Source: Crocinitomicaceae bacterium
Lineage (GTDB): Bacteria; Bacteroidota; Bacteroidia; Flavobacteriales_D; Sanyastnellaceae
Reading direction: 5' to 3'
Assembly (NCBI GenBank): GCA_020848015.1
Contig: JADLBA010000052.1
Span: 1 to 15,404, forward strand
DNA length: 15,404 bases
Under the pieces are notes generated by a model. It was not told the origin of the DNA. It worked only from the letters and a program-made list of their open reading frames with translations, and did no database searches. Positions 8,450-15,097 of this stretch are shown here, in pieces. The first letter of the stretch is position 1. Every line of letters starts with the position of its first letter. The translations under genes and the position numbers were made by a program.

Positions 8450-9207
8450 TCGAATACCTCGAACCTTTTACTTCTGTTACCGGAATCATTGACCTTATGA
8501 CCCTGGTGCTGATGGAGATTGTGCTGGGAATTGACAATATCATTTTCATTGCAATCATTACCGGTTATCTCAACACAAAAAAGGAACAGCAGCGAGCACG
8601 TTTTATCGGTCTTACAATGGCTCTGGTGATAAGGGTTATCCTTCTGAGTACAATCTCATTCATCACTCAGATGAAAGATCCTTTTTTTCACATAGTGAGT
8701 ATCCCGGTCACAGGAAGAGGATTGATTCTTTTCTCTGGCGGAGCGTTTTTGATCATTAAAACGGTGAACGAAATCAGACATAAATTCAAGATTGCAGATA
8801 ATGAGGCAAAAGAATCTTCGAGAAAAATGACGATGTCGCAGGCCATCCTGCAAATCACTCTAATTGATATCGTGTTTTCATTCGATTCAATCATCACAGC
8901 AGTTGGCCTTTCTAATCATATCCCTATCATGGTAATGGCGGTAGTAATTGCAATGATTGTAATGCTGCTTTTCGCTCCCTATGTCAACACATTTATTGAA
9001 AAGTATCCAACCATCAAGATGCTCGCCCTCGCGTTTCTTGTAGTGATCGGAATCATTTTGGTTGTAGAGGCACTCGAGGATGCACAAATTCTACACCTCC
9101 CCCACGGGATAGACCTAAAGATGTATTCTTATGTGGCTCTCGCTTTTGCGTTAATTGTGGAAATGCTCAATATCCGTTTCAGGAATGTTACAACAAAAAA
9201 AAAATAA
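8446..9207 (+). CDS. TerC family integral membrane protein
   Basis: The 253-residue protein has about seven hydrophobic segments and the two hallmark intramembrane acidic motifs of the TerC family: E24 with GIDN (D30 in helix 1) and D141 with FSFDS (D147 in the central helix after the cytoplasmic loop). Family members such as YkoY and YceF, and Alx in enterobacteria, are linked to manganese export and to metalation of secreted proteins; tellurite resistance is the historical name only. The length matches the short TerC/YkoY type without CBS or CorC extensions. The gene lies 112 bases after the DUF2723 gene, on the same strand, with no clear terminator between them, so cotranscription is possible. 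I saw no yybP-ykoY-like manganese riboswitch upstream. The 3' end carries a run of ten A bases encoding the last lysines before TAA. Substrate not decided by the sequence. Confidence 0.9.
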   Translation: MIEYLEPFTSVTGIIDLMTLVLMEIVLGIDNIIFIAIITGYLNTKKEQQRARFIGLTMALVIRVILLSTISFITQMKDPFFHIVSIPVTGRGLILFSGGAFLIIKTVNEIRHKFKIADNEAKESSRKMTMSQAILQITLIDIVFSFDSIITAVGLSNHIPIMVMAVVIAMIVMLLFAPYVNTFIEKYPTIKMLALAFLVVIGIILVVEALEDAQILHLPHGIDLKMYSYVALAFALIVEMLNIRFRNVTTKKK

Positions 9208-9346
9208 CAGATTTTGCACTGCGCCTCGTACAGTACGGTGGGGCACTCAAGAAAAATGAGTTAAATTACGGGGAGTTAAAATAGGTTTGCAATGCCCCTT
9301 GTCACTTACGGTTTTTGAGCAAAGGAAAAGTGCTGGAAAGCAAATC

Positions 9347-9724
9347 TCAATAATTTGTTTCGCGTACTGTCTTTCCGTTGCTGTATTCCGTTTGCTTCGA
9401 CATACGCCCACTTTCATCAAAATCAGTGAAAGTTCCCTCCTCTATTCCTCGGGTATAATGCTGCTCAGATTTTTTTCGACCGTTTTCGTAATAGTACGTC
9501 CAGTTACCGTCCTCGATATCGTTCTTATATGTACCGGTCCATTGCAGATTGCCGTTGGCAAAAAACACCTCTTCCTTCATCAAGGCTTGTGAACTGGCAT
9601 TAAAGTATAATACGACATAGGGCTTCCCATTGGGATGCTTGCGCATCACATGTCGCTGAACATTATCGTCCTGCATGAAAAAAGAGAACAAAAGAGGTAG
9701 AATGACAAGGATTTTTGAGATCAT
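9347..9724 (-). CDS. Small secreted MORN-like (YwqK family) protein
   Basis: The protein has 125 residues from the ATG at 9724. That start gives a clean N-terminal signal peptide (MISKILVILPLLFSFF); a GTG at 9769 in the same frame would place 15 polar residues ahead of it and is less likely. After the signal come repeated YYxNG-type motifs (FFANGNLQWTG, YYYENGRKKSEQHY, DFDESGRMSKQTEY, ending in SNGK), as in the MORN-2 variant repeat of proteins often annotated as 'toxin-antitoxin system YwqK family antitoxin'. That name should not be taken as evidence of a toxin-antitoxin system: no toxin gene is adjacent, and the protein is exported. It probably sits in the periplasm or on the envelope; function unknown. 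It is on the same strand as the NamZ gene, 192 bases downstream of its stop, and convergent with terC. Confidence 0.82.
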   Translation of the reverse strand: MISKILVILPLLFSFFMQDDNVQRHVMRKHPNGKPYVVLYFNASSQALMKEEVFFANGNLQWTGTYKNDIEDGNWTYYYENGRKKSEQHYTRGIEEGTFTDFDESGRMSKQTEYSNGKTVRETNY

Positions 9725-9782
9725 AGCAAATTCAAAATAGGGTTTATCCTGACTTTTTACTGAAATCACGCTGAAAAGGTTA

Positions 9783-9794
9783 CAAGTTTACCAC
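9783..9794 (-). promoter_or_regulatory. Candidate promoter element upstream of the MORN-like gene
   Basis: Read on the minus strand this is GTGGTAAACTTG, identical to a site just upstream of the ABC permease gene (11238-11249). TAAACTTG matches the Bacteroidota -7 consensus TAnnTTTG at all but one fixed position. It lies about 58 bases before the chosen ATG. No convincing -33 element is visible, and a 12-base match between two sites is not rare in a window of this size. Confidence 0.25.
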
Positions 9795-9916
9795 TTGAAA
9801 GTTATGGTTCCTTCTCTCGAAAAGGCCACGAATCCAGATTATCACAAATATTACCATTCATCTAAAAAATAGCGTTCTTGTATTTTGAGCAGGAAAACAG
9901 ACCTAATTGTAAGTGG

Positions 9917-11134
9917 TTAATGAAAATCAGGATAAAGGAGGTATTTTTTTCGAAGTAAACGGTATTGCTCCAACCCCGGCTCCCAACTTTTACGGATATC
10001 TTCAATATCTGCACCTTCGATAATTTGTTTTCTCAGGATATCCGTTCCCGCAAGCTTGTCAAAAAAATCAGAGCTTGAAAAAAAATGGGTCTTATCCTTA
10101 CTTTCTTTGTACAGCCCCACTAACCAATCGAGGTAAAGTTGGCGACTGCTATAAAAATAAAAACTGCCAAATTCCGATACATTGTGCCCTGTGCATTCAA
10201 TACCTTTGTGGGGAGGGTCTGTTGCTACTCCCGGAATATTGTGAGGGGTGAAATGATACGTACCGGTTGTGTTGCCTGGGTATCCGATACATTGAAAGGG
10301 GAGATCGGTTCCTCGCCCCACGCTGACTTCGGTTCCCTCAAACAGACACAAGGTGGGGTAAAGATATACCGATGACATATTGGGTAAGTTAGGAGAAGGT
10401 TTCACCGGAAGATCATAGAGGTCATCATGGGTATATCGGTCACAAGTTATCACTTCGAGGTTGCAACTGATACCCCCGGAGAGCCATTTTTCACCGTTGA
10501 TCATGCGTGCAAGTTCCCCTACAGTACACCCGTGTACAATAGGGATCGGGTGCATTCCAACAAACGAACTGAACCTTTTATCAAGCACCGGTCCGTCAAT
10601 ATAAAAACCATTGGGATTCGGGCGATCGAGAAGGATCATTTTTATATTATTCTCTGCTGCCGCCTCCATCGCATAATGCATGGTAGAGATATAGGTATAA
10701 AATCGCGCACCGACATCTTGGATATCAAATACTATTACGTCTATCCCATTCAATGATTCAGGAGTGGGTTTTTTATTTTTTCCATAAAGAGAAACTACCT
10801 GAAGTCCTGTCTTGCGGTCATGTCCATCCTTTATGGTTTCCCCCGCAGCGGCCTCTCCTCTGAACCCATGTTCGGGGGCAAAAACTTTTTTTACCTGTAC
10901 ACCCATCGCAAGGAGTGTATCAACGAGATGGGCGTTGCTTACCCTTGATGTGGGATTGGCAATTACGGCTACATTTTTACCGGATAATAATGGGAGATAC
11001 CTTTCCATTCGTTCTGCACCCACTACTATTCCCTTATTCGGAGCCGGTTGCTGAACAGGCCACTCCTGCTGCGCACAGGAAACCAATTGGAGCAAACAAA
11101 TAATTGAGATAGAGAGTACGTTTTTCAATTTCAA
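9917..11134 (-). CDS. namZ: NamZ-type exo-beta-N-acetylmuramidase lipoprotein (DUF1343, GH171)
   Basis: The protein has 405 residues from a TTG start at 11134. There is no ATG or GTG between the upstream in-frame stop (near 11155) and the signal peptide; a second TTG at 11128 is almost as good. The N terminus is a lipoprotein signal with lipobox LVSC (lipidated Cys20), so the enzyme is predicted to be membrane-anchored in the periplasm or at the surface. Family motifs are all present: FAPEHGFRGE (residues 85-94), FDIQDVGARFYTYI, LDRPNP, HGCTVGELA, PSPNLP and LCLFEGTEVSVGRGT. Characterised NamZ enzymes release MurNAc from the non-reducing ends of peptidoglycan fragments; E88 lies in the most conserved acidic motif. 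No MurQ, AmiE or NagZ gene is next to it, so a recycling cluster is not evident here. It is divergent from the ABC permease, with 120 bases between. Confidence 0.88.
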   Translation of the reverse strand: MKLKNVLSISIICLLQLVSCAQQEWPVQQPAPNKGIVVGAERMERYLPLLSGKNVAVIANPTSRVSNAHLVDTLLAMGVQVKKVFAPEHGFRGEAAAGETIKDGHDRKTGLQVVSLYGKNKKPTPESLNGIDVIVFDIQDVGARFYTYISTMHYAMEAAAENNIKMILLDRPNPNGFYIDGPVLDKRFSSFVGMHPIPIVHGCTVGELARMINGEKWLSGGISCNLEVITCDRYTHDDLYDLPVKPSPNLPNMSSVYLYPTLCLFEGTEVSVGRGTDLPFQCIGYPGNTTGTYHFTPHNIPGVATDPPHKGIECTGHNVSEFGSFYFYSSRQLYLDWLVGLYKESKDKTHFFSSSDFFDKLAGTDILRKQIIEGADIEDIRKSWEPGLEQYRLLRKKYLLYPDFH

Positions 11135-11237
11135 ATATGTGGAGCAACGAAATTAATGGACTTTGCCGTCGCTGCCTAAGAAATCAAATAAAATGCCTGA
11201 ACAAAAAGAAAAGTAAAAAGCCAAAAACACTCCGCAC

Positions 11238-11249
11238 GTGGTAAACTTG
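11238..11249 (+). promoter_or_regulatory. Candidate promoter element directly before the ABC permease start
   Basis: GTGGTAAACTTG ends 5 bases before the ATG at 11255. If TAAACTTG acts as a Bacteroidota -7 box (consensus TAnnTTTG, one mismatch), transcription would begin at or next to the start codon and give a leaderless mRNA. The same 12 bases occur in matching orientation upstream of the MORN-like gene. No -33 box recognised. Confidence 0.28.
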
Positions 11250-11254
11250 CAAAA

Positions 11255-12769
11255 ATGAATATAGCTCGATTCATAGCAGGTCGAATCCTCAAGAGTGAAG
11301 ACAAGAATCAGGTTTCGCGCCCCATTGTGCGCATTGCCACAGCAGGGATAGCCACAGGGGTGGTGATGATGATACTCGCTCTGGCTGGGCTTCGCGGGTT
11401 TCAGCGGGAAATTAGAAACAAGGTTATCGGATTCGGATCCCATTTCCAGATCATTGGAAGCAGCGATGACCTTTCACGCGAGTCAGGAAAACTGGAATTT
11501 GATACGATTATTTACAATAATTTAAAGAGAGTAAATGGGGTAAAGCATGTCCAGGTATTTGCAACTAAGCCGGGAATTCTGGAAACAAAAGAAGCGATAC
11601 AGGGTGTTGTTATCAAAGGCGCAGCGACAGACTTCAACTGGGATTTTTTGGCTCATAACCTTGTTGAAGGCATTCTTCCCAAAAGTGATTCAACTAATTG
11701 GATCATCGTTTCTTCGATGATTGCAAATAGATTAAAAATCAAACCGGGCGACAAGATTAGCCTCTATTTTGTAAATCACGAAACGGATGTGCGTCAACAA
11801 AACTTTTTCGTGCGCGGTATATATGATACAGGACTAGAAGATTTTGACGACAAGTATGTATTTACCGATATCTCTTACGTTCAACGGTATGCGGGATGGG
11901 GTGTACAAGCACAGATGCTGGTAGATACTGCTTGCTCAGATTTAGGTGAAATTACCGTGGGTGGTTTAGGATTTGGTGGTGAGAACGAACTGACCTATAA
12001 TTGGAATAATCCAAGGTGGAAAGGTGAAGGACCGTTTTTTATCCGACCTGTTCGCGATACTACCCTTCGACTTATTGTGAGCGACAAGGGGGGGGCTATC
12101 GCTGACACAGCATTAACAACGATTGACTTTGCAGACGATAACTCAGCGGAACCTTGCAGAAAATATACCCTGCAGACGGTCACTTCCGGCGGATCCTATA
12201 AAAACTATATCGGCGGTTATGAAGTGCTGATCAGCGATTATGAACAACTGACTACCGCCACAGATGATCTGCATAAAGCAATTCCTTTTTTCCTTCAGAT
12301 CGTCAATATCACCGATCGCAATCCTGAAATTTTCTCGTGGTTAAAAATGCTCGACATCAATGTGGTCATTATCATTATTCTGATGATCGGTATTTCAATC
12401 GTCAACATGACTTCGGCACTTCTGATTATCATATTGGAAAGACAGAATATGATTGGTACTCTGAAAGCCTTTGGAATAGGCAACCGTCCGGTATTGGTTA
12501 TTTTTCTAATCAATGCTGCCTACATCATCGGTCGGGGTCTGCTAATCGGCAATATTATCGGATTATCGCTGGCCTTTATTCAACAGAAATGGAAAATAAT
12601 ACAACTCGACCCTGCTAATTACTATGTTGATACGATGCCGGTTTATATTGATTTCGGTGAACTCGCGCTATTGAACACCTTCACACTCGCTGTTTGCGTA
12701 CTAGTGCTTATTCTCCCTGCTCTTTATGTTACCACCATTACTCCTGTCAAAGCGATCCGGTTTGATTGA
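11255..12769 (+). CDS. ABC transporter permease, FtsX/MacB-PCD fold, LolC/LolE-like
   Basis: The 504-residue protein has the four-helix layout of type VII ABC permeases: helix 1 at about residues 30-50 (ATAGIATGVVMMILALAG), a long periplasmic domain (about 50-365), then helices near 368-392, 414-440 and 471-493. The cytoplasmic ERQNMIGTLKAFG segment after helix 2 is the conserved coupling region, and the N-terminal pattern (FIAGRIL ... NQVSRPIVRIATAGIA) is LolC/LolE-like. Such permeases extract lipoproteins from the inner membrane or drive mechanical changes in the envelope with a separate ATPase; no ATPase gene is in the window. The periplasmic region, about 315 residues, seems longer than in typical LolC/LolE of about 400 residues in total. 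The start ATG at 11255 is preceded by AAAA and lies very near a possible promoter. The stop is only 9 bases from the convergent glycosyltransferase stop. Confidence 0.83.
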   Translation: MNIARFIAGRILKSEDKNQVSRPIVRIATAGIATGVVMMILALAGLRGFQREIRNKVIGFGSHFQIIGSSDDLSRESGKLEFDTIIYNNLKRVNGVKHVQVFATKPGILETKEAIQGVVIKGAATDFNWDFLAHNLVEGILPKSDSTNWIIVSSMIANRLKIKPGDKISLYFVNHETDVRQQNFFVRGIYDTGLEDFDDKYVFTDISYVQRYAGWGVQAQMLVDTACSDLGEITVGGLGFGGENELTYNWNNPRWKGEGPFFIRPVRDTTLRLIVSDKGGAIADTALTTIDFADDNSAEPCRKYTLQTVTSGGSYKNYIGGYEVLISDYEQLTTATDDLHKAIPFFLQIVNITDRNPEIFSWLKMLDINVVIIIILMIGISIVNMTSALLIIILERQNMIGTLKAFGIGNRPVLVIFLINAAYIIGRGLLIGNIIGLSLAFIQQKWKIIQLDPANYYVDTMPVYIDFGELALLNTFTLAVCVLVLILPALYVTTITPVKAIRFD

Positions 12770-12778
12770 TATAACCGA

Positions 12779-13498
12779 TCACTGCTTGCTGAAAATGTTG
12801 TATTTCAGTATGCAGTAGATGGCTCTGAAACCGTCTTTCCAACCGATTTTTTTCCCTTCCTCAAATGTTCTTCCATAATAGGAAATTCCAACCTCGTAAA
12901 TACGGATGTTCGGAACACGTGCAATCTTCGCAGTCACTTCCGGTTCAAAACCGAATCGTTTTTCTCTCAGATTCAGCGACTGGATTATTTTCGTGTCGAA
13001 TACTTTGTAACACGTCTCCATATCTGTGAGGTTCAGGTTGGTCAGCATATTGGAAAGTGCAGTGAGAAATTTATTTCCGACGGTATGCCAAAAAAACAGT
13101 ATCCTGTGAGGATTCCCCCCCATAAAACGTGAACCATAAACAACATCTGCAAAGCCCCTCAGAATCGGATTTAAAAGATCGTTGTACTCTTGTGGATCGT
13201 ATTCAAGATCGGCATCCTGTATCACAAGGTATTCTCCTGTAGCATTTGAAATTCCCGTGTGAAGTGCGGCTCCTTTCCCCTTGTTTACCTCGTGCCGGTG
13301 ATACCTTATATCCATAGAGGGATTATCACCGATATAGCGCTGAATGGCATATTCTGTATCATCAGTAGAGCAATCATTTACAATAATGATCTCTTTGGAG
13401 ATATCATTCACCAACTCGACTTCCTTCACCTTATTGAGAATCCGGTGAATGGTTTTTCCTTCATTGTATGCCGGAATAACGATCGAGAGTTTTTTCAT
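12779..13498 (-). CDS. Family 2 glycosyltransferase, DPM1-like (polyprenyl-phosphate sugar synthase type)
   Basis: The 239-residue soluble GT-A protein starts with SIVIPAYNEGKTI (residues 5-17), then VNDCSTDDT (40-48), NKGKGAALHTGI (72-83) and the metal-binding QDADLEYDP (94-102, DxD at 95-97). The C-terminal part has YGSRFMGG, TDMETCYKVF (158-167), RFGFEPEVTAKI (181-192) and YYGRTFEEGKKIGWKDG (207-223). This order is typical of the DPG/DPM-like subgroup, which moves mannose or glucose from a nucleotide sugar to dolichyl or undecaprenyl phosphate on the cytoplasmic side. There are no C-terminal membrane helices, so it is the short form resembling yeast-independent human DPM1 rather than the membrane-anchored kind. 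It is divergent from the cystathionine beta-synthase gene and convergent with the ABC permease. It could supply a lipid-linked sugar to the DUF2723 transferase; that link is inference, and the donor sugar cannot be read from the sequence. Confidence 0.86.
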   Translation of the reverse strand: MKKLSIVIPAYNEGKTIHRILNKVKEVELVNDISKEIIIVNDCSTDDTEYAIQRYIGDNPSMDIRYHRHEVNKGKGAALHTGISNATGEYLVIQDADLEYDPQEYNDLLNPILRGFADVVYGSRFMGGNPHRILFFWHTVGNKFLTALSNMLTNLNLTDMETCYKVFDTKIIQSLNLREKRFGFEPEVTAKIARVPNIRIYEVGISYYGRTFEEGKKIGWKDGFRAIYCILKYNIFSKQ

Positions 13499-13652
13499 AT
13501 TCTTTGTTAGCCCTAAAAGCTTTTGTTGACGATCTATTTCCCTTCACTGGAAAAAAGATTTATTATTTTCCCCTGCTGTTAATGCTGCAAGATTAATTTA
13601 GAAAGTTCAATCTTTTGCACCAAAGAAAGGATTTACCGATCTTGTGCCCACA
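13499..13652. promoter_or_regulatory. Divergent intergenic region between glycosyltransferase and cystathionine beta-synthase genes
   Basis: Both genes must be transcribed outward from this roughly 150-base A/T-rich stretch. It contains the palindrome AAAAGCTTTT (13515-13524), overlapping a TTTTGTTGAC sequence, but I could not find a matching TAnnTTTG box at the right spacing on either strand. No riboswitch recognised. Confidence 0.4.
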
Positions 13653-15011
13653 ATGAAATATTACGAAAATATACTTGATACTATCGGAAATACCCCGCTG
13701 GTACGCCTCAATTCGATTACAAAAGATATTCCTGCTTTGGTGTTGGCGAAAATTGAAACAACCAATCCTGGCAACTCCATCAAGGATCGCATGGCACTCA
13801 AGATGATAGAAGATGCAGAAAAATCAGGTGCTCTCAAACCTGGAGGAACCATTATCGAAGGTACTTCGGGCAATACCGGTATGGGGCTCGCTATTGCCGC
13901 TGTTATCAAAGGATACAAATGCATTTTTACATCCACCGATAAGCAGTCGAAAGAAAAATTTGATGCGCTTAGGGCATTTGGTGCAGAAGTCATTGTTTGC
14001 CCTACCAATGTCGAGCCGGAAGACCCAAGATCTTATTACTCTGTTTCTTCACGACTTGTAAGAGAGGTTCCAAATTCCTGGAAACCCAACCAGTATGATA
14101 ATCCGAGCAATTCTTTAGCTCATTATGAAAGCACCGGCCCTGAGATATGGGATCAGACCGATGGAAAAATTACTCATCTCGTTGTTGGGGTAGGTACCGG
14201 TGGAACTATTTGCGGCACAGGAAAATTCCTGAAAGAAAAAAATTCATTGGTACAGGTGCTGGGAATTGATACCTACGGCTCCGTATTCAAAAAATTCAAA
14301 GAGACGGGAGTGTTTGATAAAAATGAAATTTACCCCTATATTACTGAAGGAATTGGGGAAGATTTTCTCCCGCAGAATGTGGATTTCAATATCATTGATC
14401 ATTTCGAAAAAGTAACCGATAAAGATGCTGCTCTGATGACACGCCGCATCGCCCGAGAAGAAGGAATATTTGTCGGTAACAGCGCCGGATCTGCTGTGGC
14501 AGGGCTTCTCCAGATGAAGGACAGATTTAAAAAAGATGATGTTGTTGTAATGATCTTTCACGATCATGGTACTCGCTATCTCGGTAAAATGTTCAACGAC
14601 GACTGGATGCGCGACCGGGGTTTCCTGACCGAAGAGAGGCCGGTGGCCTCTGATCTTATTGCACATCATCGCGATCTTAAACTGGTGACAATTAGTCCTG
14701 GAGAACTGGTAAGCCATGCTGTTGCCAAAATGAAAAAATATGGTATTTCGCAACTCCCCGTCATGGGCGACCGGGGGATTGTCGGAAGTATTGACGAAAA
14801 CCATCTCTTCAATATGGTAACAGAAAATACTGCAGCACTTGATAAGCGCATTGATGAAATTATGAAGGCTCCGCTGCCTGTAGTGAAAGAAAATACTCCG
14901 CTGGAAGAAATAGCAAAGCAATTTTCAAAAGATGTGCCGGCAGTGCTTGTGGAACTAAGCAATGGTGGATTCCACATTGTTACCAGACAAGATGTGATTG
15001 CCGCAATTTAA
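13653..15011 (+). CDS. Cystathionine beta-synthase-type PLP enzyme with C-terminal CBS-domain pair
   Basis: The protein has 452 residues from the ATG at 13653; a GTG three codons earlier (13644) is in frame, but MKYYENILDTIGNTPLVRL is the usual family start. Residues 1 to about 325 form the fold-type II PLP domain: NPGNSIKDR with the Schiff-base lysine K44, the substrate loop EGTSGNTGMGLA, the DPRSYYSV and NQYDNPSN segments characteristic of cystathionine beta-synthase rather than cysteine synthase, the phosphate-binding GVGTGGTICG, and VGNSAGSA. The FHDHGTRYLGKMFNDDW block leads into two CBS domains (about residues 335-452), which in relatives give autoinhibition or adenosyl-ligand control. 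There is no N-terminal heme-binding extension. Expected reaction: serine (or O-acetylserine) plus homocysteine to cystathionine, the first step of reverse transsulfuration, in the cytoplasm; cysteine synthase activity is an alternative. No partner lyase gene is adjacent. Confidence 0.9.
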   Translation: MKYYENILDTIGNTPLVRLNSITKDIPALVLAKIETTNPGNSIKDRMALKMIEDAEKSGALKPGGTIIEGTSGNTGMGLAIAAVIKGYKCIFTSTDKQSKEKFDALRAFGAEVIVCPTNVEPEDPRSYYSVSSRLVREVPNSWKPNQYDNPSNSLAHYESTGPEIWDQTDGKITHLVVGVGTGGTICGTGKFLKEKNSLVQVLGIDTYGSVFKKFKETGVFDKNEIYPYITEGIGEDFLPQNVDFNIIDHFEKVTDKDAALMTRRIAREEGIFVGNSAGSAVAGLLQMKDRFKKDDVVVMIFHDHGTRYLGKMFNDDWMRDRGFLTEERPVASDLIAHHRDLKLVTISPGELVSHAVAKMKKYGISQLPVMGDRGIVGSIDENHLFNMVTENTAALDKRIDEIMKAPLPVVKENTPLEEIAKQFSKDVPAVLVELSNGGFHIVTRQDVIAAI

Positions 15012-15017
15012 TAAGAG

Positions 15018-15043
15018 AAAAAATTGGTTTTGTTCAAAAACAA
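15018..15043 (-). terminator. Weak hairpin terminator for the minus-strand membrane gene
   Basis: On the minus strand a short stem, TTGTTTT with AAAACCAA (one bulged C, five-base loop), is followed by six T bases (A run at 15018-15023 on the plus strand). It lies about 55 bases after the stop of the convergent membrane gene. The stem is A/T-rich and only about 7 bp, so the call is tentative. No terminator pointing the other way was found after the cystathionine beta-synthase gene. Confidence 0.35.
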
Positions 15044-15097
15044 GATTCCGGATAGACTCGCAACAGAAAATCCTAAAACTCTTATAGTCAGAAATTT

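Noticed and set aside
9220..9245. Imperfect hairpin between terC and the MORN-like gene as a terminator
   Set aside because: It has a mismatch, a bulge and a wobble pair, and lacks an adjacent T run on the plus strand; too weak to call.
9287..9592. Plus-strand open frame of 101 codons with a perfect TAGGTTTG (-7-like) box at 9282-9289 in front of it
   Set aside because: It runs antisense through the MORN-like gene, which has a signal peptide and clear family motifs. TAnnTTTG occurs by chance several times in a window this size, and no -33 element is present.
9347..9724. Toxin-antitoxin system based on the 'YwqK family antitoxin' name
   Set aside because: The protein has an export signal, no toxin gene is adjacent, and the name derives only from the MORN-like repeat family.
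14244..14921. Minus-strand open frame of 225 codons inside the cystathionine beta-synthase gene
   Set aside because: The plus-strand gene has all family motifs through this whole region; the antisense frame shows no domain or signal.
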